Assembly: GCF_026151205.1 (NCBI RefSeq)
Contig: NC_087084.1
Span: 3,628,845-3,692,844, forward strand
Source: Bolinopsis microptera
Taxonomy: Eukaryota > Ctenophora > Tentaculata > Lobata > Bolinopsidae
Direction: 5' to 3'
Length of the DNA stretch: 64,000 bases
Numbering within the stretch: position 1 is the first letter of the stretch; each line of letters opens with the position of its first letter. This document shows, one piece after another, positions 8,991 through 23,539 of this stretch. The notes beneath the pieces were generated by a model. It had not been told where the DNA came from. It ran no database searches and was given only the letters and a program-made list of their open reading frames with translations. The position numbers were made by a program, and so were the translations under genes.

Positions 8991-11874
8991 ACTTACTTTG
9001 AGTACTTTGAGTAGGTTTGGCTGGGATCGCTTCAGGACAACAGTATCAAGTACGTCCTCCTATCACTCCACAGGGGTCTTTTTGTAAGTACCATTCCAAG
9101 AGTGAGTTGTTGTTAGTAGCGGTGTATCCTTTAGTCGGAGGTGTGTCGGGGAATTCTTTAAGGAATTTAGCCAGTGACGATTTTAACAGGTCCAAAGTAG
9201 AGATGGAATTAATTTCTTTGGGGAGAAGATTCCACAGCTGTGCCGCTTTCACTCCAAACGAGTTTTCATAGTGAGTTGCCACAGAACGCTGTGATTTGTT
9301 GTTCAGTGCTGGTACAGTAGCTTTTATTCCATGTCGGGGGTTGTTTTTGAACAGCATGCCAATATCATTTGGGGCCAGGCCATTGAGAATTTTCCATGTG
9401 TGGATCAAGATGTACCTTTCTCGACGTCTCTGCAATGATATGATATTGAGTTTCGTGAGACGTTCCCAGTAGTCTAAACCACTGCATCCGTTAATGCGTC
9501 GGGTAAATTGTCGTTGAACGTTTTCTATAGCCTCTATGTCCATGGTCTTGGCTGGATTCCAGACAGGGCAGCAATATTCTAGCTTACTCCGCACCATGGT
9601 TTTGAAGAGGGTAAGCATGAGAAATTGTGATCTATCTTTGAAGACGCTAAGAACCCAGGATGACATAGTGCTTGCTGATTGGATCATTTTCTGGATGTGG
9701 GGAGTCCAAGAGCAGTCGTTTGATAGAATCACCCCCAAGTCCCTGACAGTTTCTGCTGGCTCAATTATTTGACCTGTTGTAAGAGTGTAACTGAGCAGAT
9801 CATTTGTAAATGGCAGATTTCGTAGCAGAAGAGAATTATTGAGTGTATAGTTGAGGATCTCAAATTTGGCTTCATTGAGCTGCATATTGTTTCTTCGAGC
9901 CCAGGCAATGACATTGAAGAGGTCTTCTTGTAGCGATGCTTTGGTGGCCAAGTCCAATATTTTACCGATGAGTTTAGTGTCATCAGCAAATATCTTTCCA
10001 AGAGAGGTAATCAGTGCGTCCAATTGGTCATCGATGTAGAGAATGAACAGAATCGGTCCCAACACTGTACCTTGTGGCACTCCACTTATCACCAGCTGGA
10101 AGGATGACTTAGTTCCTTCAACGACCACTGTCTGGAGACGGTTTGTTAGGAATTCGCTTAACCACTGAAGCATGTTTCCATGAATTCCGTAACGTTTTGC
10201 TTTTGCAAGTAGTATGTTGTGATCCACCTTATCGAACGCCTTGGCGTAATCGAGGTATATGACATCTACTTCTTCGCCACTGTTCAGGCTTTTCAATATG
10301 GTATCTACATGGTCTAAGAGTTGAGTTAGGCAGCTCCTCTTTTTGCGAAATCCATGTTGATGCGGTGAAAGGAAGTTATTCGCTTCCATATGTTCGACAA
10401 GGTTGTTTCGTATCACTCTTTCGAAGATCTTGATGATATGCGATGTTATAGAAACAGGGCGGTAGTTGGCAGCCTCTGTGCGGTCACCCTTCTTGTAGAC
10501 AGGGGTAATAAACTGCGTTTTCATGCTAGGAGGGATTACTCCAGTTTCAAAAGAATCTTGCCAGAGTAGAAATATGGGCTCGGACAATGTCTCTCTACAT
10601 TTGGTCAGGATCCTAGCAGGGATATCACCATCAGGGGTCGATGAATACGGGTCCAGTTCCTTGATGGCTTCTGAGATATCGTTAACTGAGAATTGCATTT
10701 GATCGAGTTCCTTAACTGGCACAGGGTTCAATCCAGCAAGGCTTTCCTCGATGTGGGCTTCATTTGGGTCACTAAATACTTTCACATATTGGGCCTGGAG
10801 GAGCTCGGCCTTTTCCTTGGGGTCAGTGTGCAGTCGACCTTCTCTATCTCTGATGGGGGAGACAGAAGATTTGACTTTCGCAAACTTCTTTGCGTAGCTG
10901 TAGAAGTAACGTGGATTTGTCTTTATGGTAGTGACAGCTTTAGCCTCGCGTTCGTTGAGCTCGTTGATGATCAGCTCACTTATTTCAAATGCCAAGAGGT
11001 CCACTTCATTTCTAAGCTTTGCAAGGACGGGGGACGTAGGGTTTCTTTGAGTAATGGCATTCATGCGGGCGTTGATCTTCCTCTTTTTCCTTTTAAGCGT
11101 ATACTTTTTACGACAATGCTGGTTTCTGTGCACTGGGGAAGCACCTGGCTTATTATTGTATGGGGAATTGAGGAGAGTGACCTGGAGCACAGTTAAACGG
11201 ATGAGTTCCAAGAAATTACTCCCATTCTCATCGTCTTCGCAGAGTCTTTTAAGTTCCTTCCAATCTATTGTTGCTAGAAGTTCATTCATAGCTTCAAAGT
11301 CAGCGTTGTGATAATTTACTGCTCGAAAAGAGTCTTTATCTACAACTTCAGTTGAGGTTTGCTTGGGGCTGAGAGGGTTGTGACCTAGTAAAAGCTCAAC
11401 AAGTCTATGATCAGACAGCTGGGTCTCACACACGTTCGTCTCGATTACGTCTTGGGGCTTGTTGGTGAGTATCAAATCAATAATGTTGCTATCTCTAGTA
11501 GGTTCATGAATCATTTGACTGAGAAAGTTCTTGTTCATGAAGTCGAGTAGGCCTGAGCAGGCTCTTTGATCCGATTGGGTTTGACCGGCGAGGACACTTG
11601 AATACTCCCAGTCTATATGGGGGAGATTAAAGTCTCCCATTATGTAGAGGTCCGGTGTTCTGTTATCGGAGGTGAGGGCGTCTAGTTTCTTTTGGACTAG
11701 GTCCAGAATTTCTTTGAAAGATTCTGTTGGAGCGTCCGGTGGGCGGTAAATAACTACAGCTAATGTATTCATTGAGTCTATGAAACAGTAAAGCATGCTG
11801 CAGTGTTTGTCACTATAACTAAAACAGTCTGAAAATAATAGTGACTCCTCAATGTAGAGCAATGTAGAGCACAC
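8991..11874 (-). mobile_element. 5'-truncated CR1/Jockey-type non-LTR retrotransposon
   Basis: A 2.9-kb insertion present only in this arm. The target duplication is ATGTT at 8,986-8,990 and 11,875-11,879. The mirror arm keeps the unoccupied site near 36,435 (in reverse complement ccagatgtttgtattg). The 3' end, on the minus strand, finishes in a short tandem tail (tactcaaag repeated), as in CR1/L2-like elements that lack poly-A. The 5' end stops inside the endonuclease domain and shows a direct duplication aatgtagagc twice, a common mark of abortive target-primed reverse transcription. Confidence 0.85.
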
Positions 11875-11910
11875 ATGTTTGTATTGTATTCGGAACAGTC
11901 CATTGAACAA
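9046..11910 (-). CDS. ORF2: endonuclease (partial) and reverse transcriptase of CR1/Jockey-type element
   Basis: About 950 uninterrupted codons. The first ~15 residues come from flanking repeat B and are not part of the element, so the true element protein is missing its N terminus. What remains of the APE-type endonuclease shows YRPPDA, MGDFNLPHIDWE and SDHRLVELLL. The RT follows with TPVYKKGD, NYRPVSITS, HGFRKKRSC, DYAKAFDKVDH, GVPQGTVLGPILF and the catalytic FADDTK motif. The C-terminal part has GVILSNDCSW and the KLEYCCPVWNP motif of this clade. ORF2 proteins nick target DNA and copy the element RNA there. The lack of stops or frameshifts indicates a young insertion, but the 5' truncation makes it non-autonomous. 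ORF1 is absent. Confidence 0.85.
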   Translation of the reverse strand: MFNGLFRIQYKHVCSTLLYIEESLLFSDCFSYSDKHCSMLYCFIDSMNTLAVVIYRPPDAPTESFKEILDLVQKKLDALTSDNRTPDLYIMGDFNLPHIDWEYSSVLAGQTQSDQRACSGLLDFMNKNFLSQMIHEPTRDSNIIDLILTNKPQDVIETNVCETQLSDHRLVELLLGHNPLSPKQTSTEVVDKDSFRAVNYHNADFEAMNELLATIDWKELKRLCEDDENGSNFLELIRLTVLQVTLLNSPYNNKPGASPVHRNQHCRKKYTLKRKKRKINARMNAITQRNPTSPVLAKLRNEVDLLAFEISELIINELNEREAKAVTTIKTNPRYFYSYAKKFAKVKSSVSPIRDREGRLHTDPKEKAELLQAQYVKVFSDPNEAHIEESLAGLNPVPVKELDQMQFSVNDISEAIKELDPYSSTPDGDIPARILTKCRETLSEPIFLLWQDSFETGVIPPSMKTQFITPVYKKGDRTEAANYRPVSITSHIIKIFERVIRNNLVEHMEANNFLSPHQHGFRKKRSCLTQLLDHVDTILKSLNSGEEVDVIYLDYAKAFDKVDHNILLAKAKRYGIHGNMLQWLSEFLTNRLQTVVVEGTKSSFQLVISGVPQGTVLGPILFILYIDDQLDALITSLGKIFADDTKLIGKILDLATKASLQEDLFNVIAWARRNNMQLNEAKFEILNYTLNNSLLLRNLPFTNDLLSYTLTTGQIIEPAETVRDLGVILSNDCSWTPHIQKMIQSASTMSSWVLSVFKDRSQFLMLTLFKTMVRSKLEYCCPVWNPAKTMDIEAIENVQRQFTRRINGCSGLDYWERLTKLNIISLQRRRERYILIHTWKILNGLAPNDIGMLFKNNPRHGIKATVPALNNKSQRSVATHYENSFGVKAAQLWNLLPKEINSISTLDLLKSSLAKFLKEFPDTPPTKGYTATNNNSLLEWYLQKDPCGVIGGRT

Positions 11911-12096
11911 GGAGCAGGATCTGAGCCATTGATCTGTGACCTTCCATGACGATTAAAGCAGACCGTTTAAGGCATTTAATAGTTTATAGACCCCAACGGG
12001 GACGACAAACTGCATCTTTATGGTTATCATGCAAATGAAATACATGTTTCACTTGCCTCAAAGTAATACAGATCTTAGCACCAGCCACCAGCCACC

Positions 12097-12135
12097 AGAC
12101 TAACAATAGTGAACTTCGCCTACTATTGTTAGTCT
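12097..12135. repeat. Perfect 14-bp hairpin
   Basis: The stems agactaacaatagt (12,097-12,110) and actattgttagtct (12,122-12,135) flank an 11-base loop. A similar hairpin occurs in the mirror arm near 36,172-36,212, and one half recurs near 2,800. It marks the edge of the RT remnant. Confidence 0.7.
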
Positions 12136-12139
12136 GAGA

Positions 12140-12726
12140 TTTACCTGGGGATCTCATGCTTCAGTGTTCATTTAAAACACGAATGAGCGACGCCCAGTAA
12201 GCTAAGATCTGTGAAGGCTAATGGCCCTAGAATTGACCTTTGCGGTACACTAAATTTCACAGCTATTGTTTCTGATGGTACACTGTTAAACATAACATAC
12301 TATACAGCTTATATTAGTATATTAGTATTAGTATAGTCAAATAGCTTTTCCATAAGGTAAGCGCTATGCCCCTAATACCTTAGGTGTTCAAGTTAATTAG
12401 AAAAATAACATGGTCGAGGGTGTTTGCTTCAGTCAATGAATATCCCTAGGAAGTGTTTGTTGCTAGCCAGCGTCCTTAGAATTAGATCAGTGAAGAGCAT
12501 GTGTGGTAGAATGGTATTTTCTAAATCCAAACTCTGAGTCTGGCAGTACATGTTTAGATGTGAAGAAATTACAGAGCCATTTGTAAATGATTTTGATTTC
12601 TTCCAATGCTGGTAATATTGAAACACGCCGATAAATTTCAATACGTTCCTTATAATTATCTTTCTTGTAAGTAGGAATAACTTTACCAGTTTTTTGGGAA
12701 TGTACCACTTTTGGTACATGACACAT
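12140..12726 (-). pseudogene. Non-LTR RT remnant upstream of protease exon 1
   Basis: Reading on the minus strand, 12,726-12,487 gives the RT fingers blocks (KTGKVIPTYKK, YRRVSILPAL, GFRKYHSTTHAL). Then 12,360-12,140 gives a degraded piece around the GVPQGSILG region. Frameshifts separate the parts. The family differs from the 9,046-11,910 element, which has HGFRKKRSC instead of FGFRKYHST. It lies only about 40 bp upstream of the first recognisable protease exon. Confidence 0.65.
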
Positions 12727-12763
12727 TCATTGTATACTGTATAGCCTAGCCAGGGTCCCAACA

Positions 12764-17647
<4,884 letters not shown>

Positions 17648-18416
17648 TGATAATATTTGTTATAGGCCCAATTTTGTGGTTTTAGACTTGGCATTATTAG
17701 AGTTGCTGGAATTCTGGACTGTTGCTTGAGGAGATTTTTAAGTTATTATGGCGGGTGAAGAAATGTAAAATTGATTTCTCAGCGCAAAAGTGTTTAAAAT
17801 TAGGGTAACGTAATTGCGCCTCAAATGTTTCTAATTTGAAATTTTGTGGTGACCCAAAGTTTCTATGAGAATTGTGGCCAGGATATTGTGATTAGGATTT
17901 TATTCAGCTTTTTTTATAACCTCCGTACCCTTTAAATTAATTGAGTTAATAAGTTAAATATCATGCTACTATTTAAAAATCCCGATGAATATAGAAAGTA
18001 TTTTTGAATTACATAAAGATGATGTTCTGGCAATGTACTTATTTTATTTATACAAGGGCAAAATGAGTGAAAAATTTGTCAGAGAAACGACATCCGCTTA
18101 TGGCTGATTATATTATATAATCTTTTGTCTTTAGGCTTGATTTAAGCTGGGCAGTCAAATAGTAAAGCTTAGATTAGGATCATGATCCACGGTGTCATGT
18201 AGGTTACGGTAGTTTTCGACATCTTTTAGATTATCTGCGCTCACGAGTTCGCATCAACTTTGTCATCTGTGGGATGTGCGCCGATTTCTCGCAGCGACAC
18301 TGCCCCCAGAGATTGTCTGCCGACATCCTCGCACGTAAAATTCACTTATGTGAAATCGCATATTGTCAACTTACCTGGGGACCCCACTCCCCAGCCTATA
18401 ATGTTCATAAACATAA
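17648..18416. other. Protease 3' flank and inner end of left arm
   Basis: Homology to the mirror continues to about 18,100, so this includes the 3' UTR. No consensus AATAAA at a useful distance from the stop was assigned. The stretch 18,100-18,416 is non-homologous and shows no gene. Confidence 0.45.
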
Positions 18417-21400
18417 TAGTCATGGATCCGACGACATTCCCGTCTATATAACTTCCGCCCCGGGGTTTGAGACTTGGATAACCTCAAGGGACCCATTAGA
18501 AACAAATTTGGCTTGGGTAGAAATTTTGGCTATGGTGCAGTTTTGCGCAATTGACCACGCCCTTTTTTGGCGCTTTTGCAACTTTAGAATCAAAATAACT
18601 CCGCTTCTAATTGGAATCAGAAGCTCAGCTTGGCTTTAAAGTTGTTCAGAATCATCACATTTAGGGGGGTAGAGCATAATTTTAAAGTCAACAGACATCG
18701 GGTTGTTGAGTTATGTGACCACACCCTTATTTACCCTCGCGAGTCGTGATTTTCACACTAAATACGAGATATCTCGGCTTCTGATTGAGCTACGTGCTCA
18801 TCCTGGGCATTAAAATGTTCAGAATCATCACATTGAGTAGGGTAGAGCACAATTTCAAAGTCCTCAGATGTCAGGTTGTTGAGTTATTAGGCCCCAACCT
18901 GTTTTTACGCTCTCGCGGGTAGCGATTGCAGCGCTTAAAATCAAAATAACTCAGCTTCCAATTGAAGTTAGGAGCAAAACTCGGGCAGCAAAATGTTCAC
19001 AATCATCACATTGAGTAGGGTAGAACTTAGTTTCAAAGTCCTCAGACGTCAGGTTGTTGAGTTATTAGGCCCCGCCCAAATGTTTACGCTCTCGCGAGTC
19101 CCGATTCGACGTTTAAAATCAAAATAACTCTGCTTCTGATTAGAGTTAGGAACTAAACTTGAGCATAAAAATGTTCAGAATCATCACATTGAGTGGGGTA
19201 GAACGTAGTTTCAAAGTCCTCAGACGTCAGGTTGTTGAGTTATTAGGTCCCATCTTATTTGTATGCTCAGGCGAGTCGTGAGTCGACGCTTAAAATTAAA
19301 ATAACTCTGCCTCTGATTGGAGTTAGCAAGTCAACTTGAACATACAAACTTTTAGGATTATTGAATTGAGTGGAGTAGAGCGTGGGTTCAAAGTCATTAG
19401 AGATCAGGCAGTTCAGGCTGTTGAGTCACTAATACTTCTATTTATGATCTCATGTATCGAGTTCTAATACTTCTATTTATGATCTCATGTATTGAGTTCT
19501 ATTTTTCTATTTATGTTTGACGAACTTACGTCGACCTTATACGATAAATAATGTGATTATTCTTTCTTGTTCCTGGCCAAGATGAATTGCTCACAACTGC
19601 GATGGTAAAAGTAGTTTGAAAATTAAATTAATAACCAGAAAAAGTAAGTTTCGCCCAGAGCAAACAGTGAATACTCTCTAAATCCCGTACAACCACACTC
19701 TTTCCCACTCAATGTGATAATTCTGACCATTTTTATGTCCACGTTTAGTTCCTAACTCCAATCAGAAGCCTAGTTATTTTGATTTTAAGTGTCGACTTGC
19801 GAGAGCGTAAAAATAGGGTTCTGCCTAATAACTCAACAACCTGACGTCTGAAGACTTTGAAACCACGTTCTACCCCACTTAACATGATAATTCTGAACAT
19901 TTCCATGCCCAATCTTTGTTCCTAACTCCAATCAGAAGCCGAGTTATTTTGATTTCAAGTGTCCACTCGCGACTCGCAAGAGCGTAAATACTATGGTGTG
20001 GGCCTAATAACTCAAGTTTGCTCAGTTTTGCTCCTAACTTCAATTGGAAGCTGAGTTATTTTGATTTTAAGCGCTGCAATCGCTACCCGCGAGAGCGTAA
20101 AAACAGGTTGGGGCCTAATAACTCAACAACCTGACGTCTGAAGACTTTGAAACCGAGTTCTACCCCACTTAATATGATAATTCTGAACATTTCCATGCCC
20201 AACTTTTGTTCCTAAAAACAGGTTGGGGCCTAATAACTCAACAACCTGACGTCTGAAGACTTTGAAACCGAGTTCTACCCCACTTAATATGATAATTCTG
20301 AACATTTCCATGCCCAACTTTTGTTCCTAACTCTAATCAGGAGCCGAGTTATTTTGATTTTAAGTGTCGACTCGCGACTCGCGAGAGCGTAAAAATAGGG
20401 TTCTGCCTAATAACTCAACAACCTGACGTCTGAAGACTTTGAAACCACGTTCTACCCCACTTAACATGATAATTCTGAACATTTCCATGCCCAATCTTTG
20501 TTCCTAACTCTAATCAGAAGCCGAGTTATTTTGATTTTAAGTGTCGACTCGCGAGAGCGTAAAAATAGGGTTCCGCCTAATAACTCAACAACCTGACGCC
20601 TGAGAACTTTGAAACCACGTTCTACCCCACTCAATGTGATAATTTTGAACATTTCCATGCCCAAGTTTAGTTCCTAACTCTAATCAGAAGCCGAGTTATT
20701 TTGATTTCAAGTGTCCACTCGCGACTCGCGAGAGCGTAAATACTATGGTGTGGGCCTAATAACTCAACAACCTGACGTCTGAGGACTTTGAAACTACGTT
20801 CTACCCCACTCAATGTGATGATTCTGAACATTTTTATGCCCAATTTTAGTTCCTAACTCTAATCAGAAGCAGAGTTATTTTGATTTTAAACGTCGAATCG
20901 GGACTCGCGAGAGCGTAAACATTTGGGCGGGGCCTAATAACTCAACAACCTGAAGTCTGAGGACTTTGAAACTACGTTCTACCCCACTCAATGTGATGAT
21001 TGTGAACATTTTGCTGCCTGAGTTTTGCTCCTAACTTCAATTGGAAGCTGAGTTATTTTGATTTTAAGCGCTGCCATCGCTACCCGCGAGAGCGTAAAAA
21101 CAGGTTGGGGCCTAATAACTCAACAACCTGACATCTGAGGACTTTGAAATTGTGCTCTACCCTACTCAATGTGATGAATCTGAACATTTTAATGCCCAGG
21201 ATGAGCACGTAGCTCAATCAGAAGCCGAGATATCTCGTATTTAGTGTGAAAATCACGACTCGCGAGGGTAAATAAGGGTGTGGTCACATAACTCAACAAC
21301 CCGATATCTGTCGACATTAAAATTATGCTCTACCCCCCTAAATGTGATGATTCTGAACGACTTTAAAGCCAAGCTGAGCTTCTAATTCCAATTAGAAGCG

Positions 21401-21585
21401 GATTTATTTTGATTCTAAAGTTGCAAAAGCGCCAAAAAAGGGCGTGGTCAATTGCGCAAAACTGCACCATAGCCAAAATTTCTACCCAAGCCAAATTTGT
21501 TTCTAATGGGTCCCTTGAGGTATTCCAAGTCTCAAACCCCGGGGCGGAAGTTATATAGACGGGAATGTCGTCAGATTCTTGACTA
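18417..21585. mobile_element. Fold-back element FB1 (giant hairpin of tandem repeats)
   Basis: The ends are inverted: tagtca...gacgacattcccgtctata at the left matches the reverse complement of the right end. The CCCCGGGG-type segment, ggtttgagacttgg and aaacaaatttggcttgggtaga follow inward on both sides. The inside is made of roughly 170-180-bp repeats (aaaatcaaaataactc, gttaggagc, atcatcacattgagt, tcaggttgttgagttattagg). These run forward from about 18,590 to 19,400 and reversed from about 19,660 to 21,480. The two halves could pair over more than 1 kb. No transposase frame is present. A target duplication could not be fixed. Confidence 0.85.
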
Positions 21586-22814
21586 TAATAAAGATTCAGC
21601 GGAATGACCGGCTGAGCGCGACCAGTAAATTGTCAACAAATCGCCCATTGTGCATGAATTTGAATGCTGATTAATATAATCGGAAAAACTGTTTTCAACT
21701 AAAAATAGCTTGTCCATAATTTAAGTGTCTCTCTCGCTCTTCATCGAGATAAATCCGGCATTAGTAGATCGATTGTTGTAATTGTATTTTAATTGGACAG
21801 ATTATTTGATATTGATCCCAAAGTAAAATCTCACATCTGACATCGTGCTCCCTACTACTCTACTAATACCCATTTTCGGGTTTCCCATTTCTTAGTATTA
21901 ACAGAATCTGTGAGTGTAACTGATGACGAAGAGGGTCTCGTTATTAACGTATTACCAACCAGTGAATAGTGACGAAAATGTGTTGACACATCCAAAAAAT
22001 GATGACCCCACGTTATTACCGACCAGTGAATAGTGATGAAAATGTGTTAACACATTTCCAAAAAGTAATGACCCCACTCCAAATTTATGCACAACGTCCT
22101 TCACCTCAGTACAATCTTTTAGTAAAATTTATATCGGAGAGACGTGCAGGCAGCAGGAGGGCTCATGATAGGCTCAGGGAGCACCTAAGATATCCAAATT
22201 TATGATTTATGAACTAGACTGTTCACTGGAGAGCATGCGGCATTGCGCGCGACAAAGTGCGCGTTCGGCGTATGCGATTTCATCATATTTTTGAACAAAG
22301 TTCGCTAGTAATTCATCTGTTATCTTCTTGGTCGGGACGAATAAAGCGCACTTTGACATCCGTTATCACCTCTGTTACCCGGTTCTAAGAAATCAAACAA
22401 ATAAATTAATAGCAGAAGAAACTTAAGTAAATATATACACGGAAAAATCATTCCTCAATTCTACTTAATATTTCAATAAACTAGCTACAAAATAATTGAG
22501 TAAACATGTTGTCAACTTAATGCTGGAATAGGAACTAGTTAAAATAAGTTGAGACTGTAAAGAATAATAAATACAGCTTAACCTAGATCCTCAATAATAA
22601 AAAGAGATGGCGTTTAACGTCCAGCAGATATTTTTTATTACCAGTTATCAGACGTAACGAGAAATCGTTCGATTAGAGATCAATATCAACCTCGACTCTC
22701 AGCTTGTCATTTTTCATTGAATAATATTTGATTGTTACTCGACATAATAAAAACATTTCTTGAAGTCCTGACGTCACACACTATAATGATGACGTAATTA
22801 TGACATCATATCAT
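21586..22814. other. Spacer with no intact gene
   Basis: AT-rich sequence apart from the short GIY-YIG-like trace. A near-repeat of cgttattaccgaccagtgaatagtga occurs at about 21,945-22,035. No other feature could be supported. Confidence 0.4.
21990..22206 (+). pseudogene. Possible GIY-YIG endonuclease remnant (Penelope-like)
   Basis: One frame reads YIGETCRQ, and after a frame change RAHDRLREHLR. Together these resemble the end of the GIY-YIG nuclease domain found in Penelope-like retroelements and related proteins (Y-I/V-G-E-T-x-R-x, then R-x-x-E-H). The intervening frameshift and lack of an RT domain mean that it is dead. The assignment rests on about 20 residues only. Confidence 0.35.
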
Positions 22815-23394
22815 TTAGAACATGAGAACATCTCTGTCGTTTAGGAGGTCTCTGTCGTCTCTGTAAGCACCACTGCTGCTGCCAAATCTTCCGCTGGTAT
22901 TCGAACTCTAAAACAATTAATTTAATAAACTAACTAAATAAATAACTCATGTTCATAAAATAATTAGATAAATAGGATTTTCATAGGAACACTCTCGAAG
23001 GTACCGTGCCCGGGGATGAAGATCTGAATTTGAGACAATCGCCGGAATTTTGTTTAGACGGATCATAAACCAACTGGTCCATCTCTTCTCTGGGACAAGA
23101 AATACTGAACTTGCATTGCTTGATTGATTGAAAGCCCGTGTTTATTTTTTAAAGTTGATATTTTCACCTCACCCTTTAGAACCGCTCTGACATGGTTAGT
23201 AGTTAGTACCTGACACTTGTGTCAGTTGCTAACCATATAGGCGGTATACAAGCACATTATTTCATTTCATTTCAACTTACCAAAAGAAGTTCATTTTGTC
23301 GACTCTGAATGTTCTGAAGTTGTTGGAGTTGTTTCTGAAGGAGCTGTTGGTTCTTTGCTAATAGCTGGAGCTGTCTGACTTGTGTATTCTGGTC
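22815..23394 (-). CDS. Last two exons of an unrecognised coiled-coil protein
   Basis: Two minus-strand exons with matching phase 0. Exon 23,394-23,281 (38 codons) has an acceptor atatctccag and a donor ttttg|gtaagt. It encodes a Gln/Leu-rich coiled coil (heptads such as VRQLQLLAKNQQLLQKQ). Exon 22,907-22,815 (30 codons plus TAA) encodes a Ser/Gly stretch (SGRFGSSSGAY) and a charged end RDLLNDRDVLMF. The heptads suggest an oligomerising or scaffolding protein, but I do not recognise the family. Upstream exons would lie to the right; fold-back element FB2 sits about 145 bp beyond the acceptor, so the gene may be split by it or lost there. Confidence 0.55.
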
Positions 23395-23539
23395 CTGGAG
23401 ATATTATGAAGTTAAGAGAGATGAACATTGGAAAAGTTACATATTTGTTTATATTATGACCACCTTAATTAATTGTCCCAAGTCATAAAGAGAAAAAAAC
23501 CTAATTTAATCCTTATTACAGTCTATTTAAGTTTTAGTA

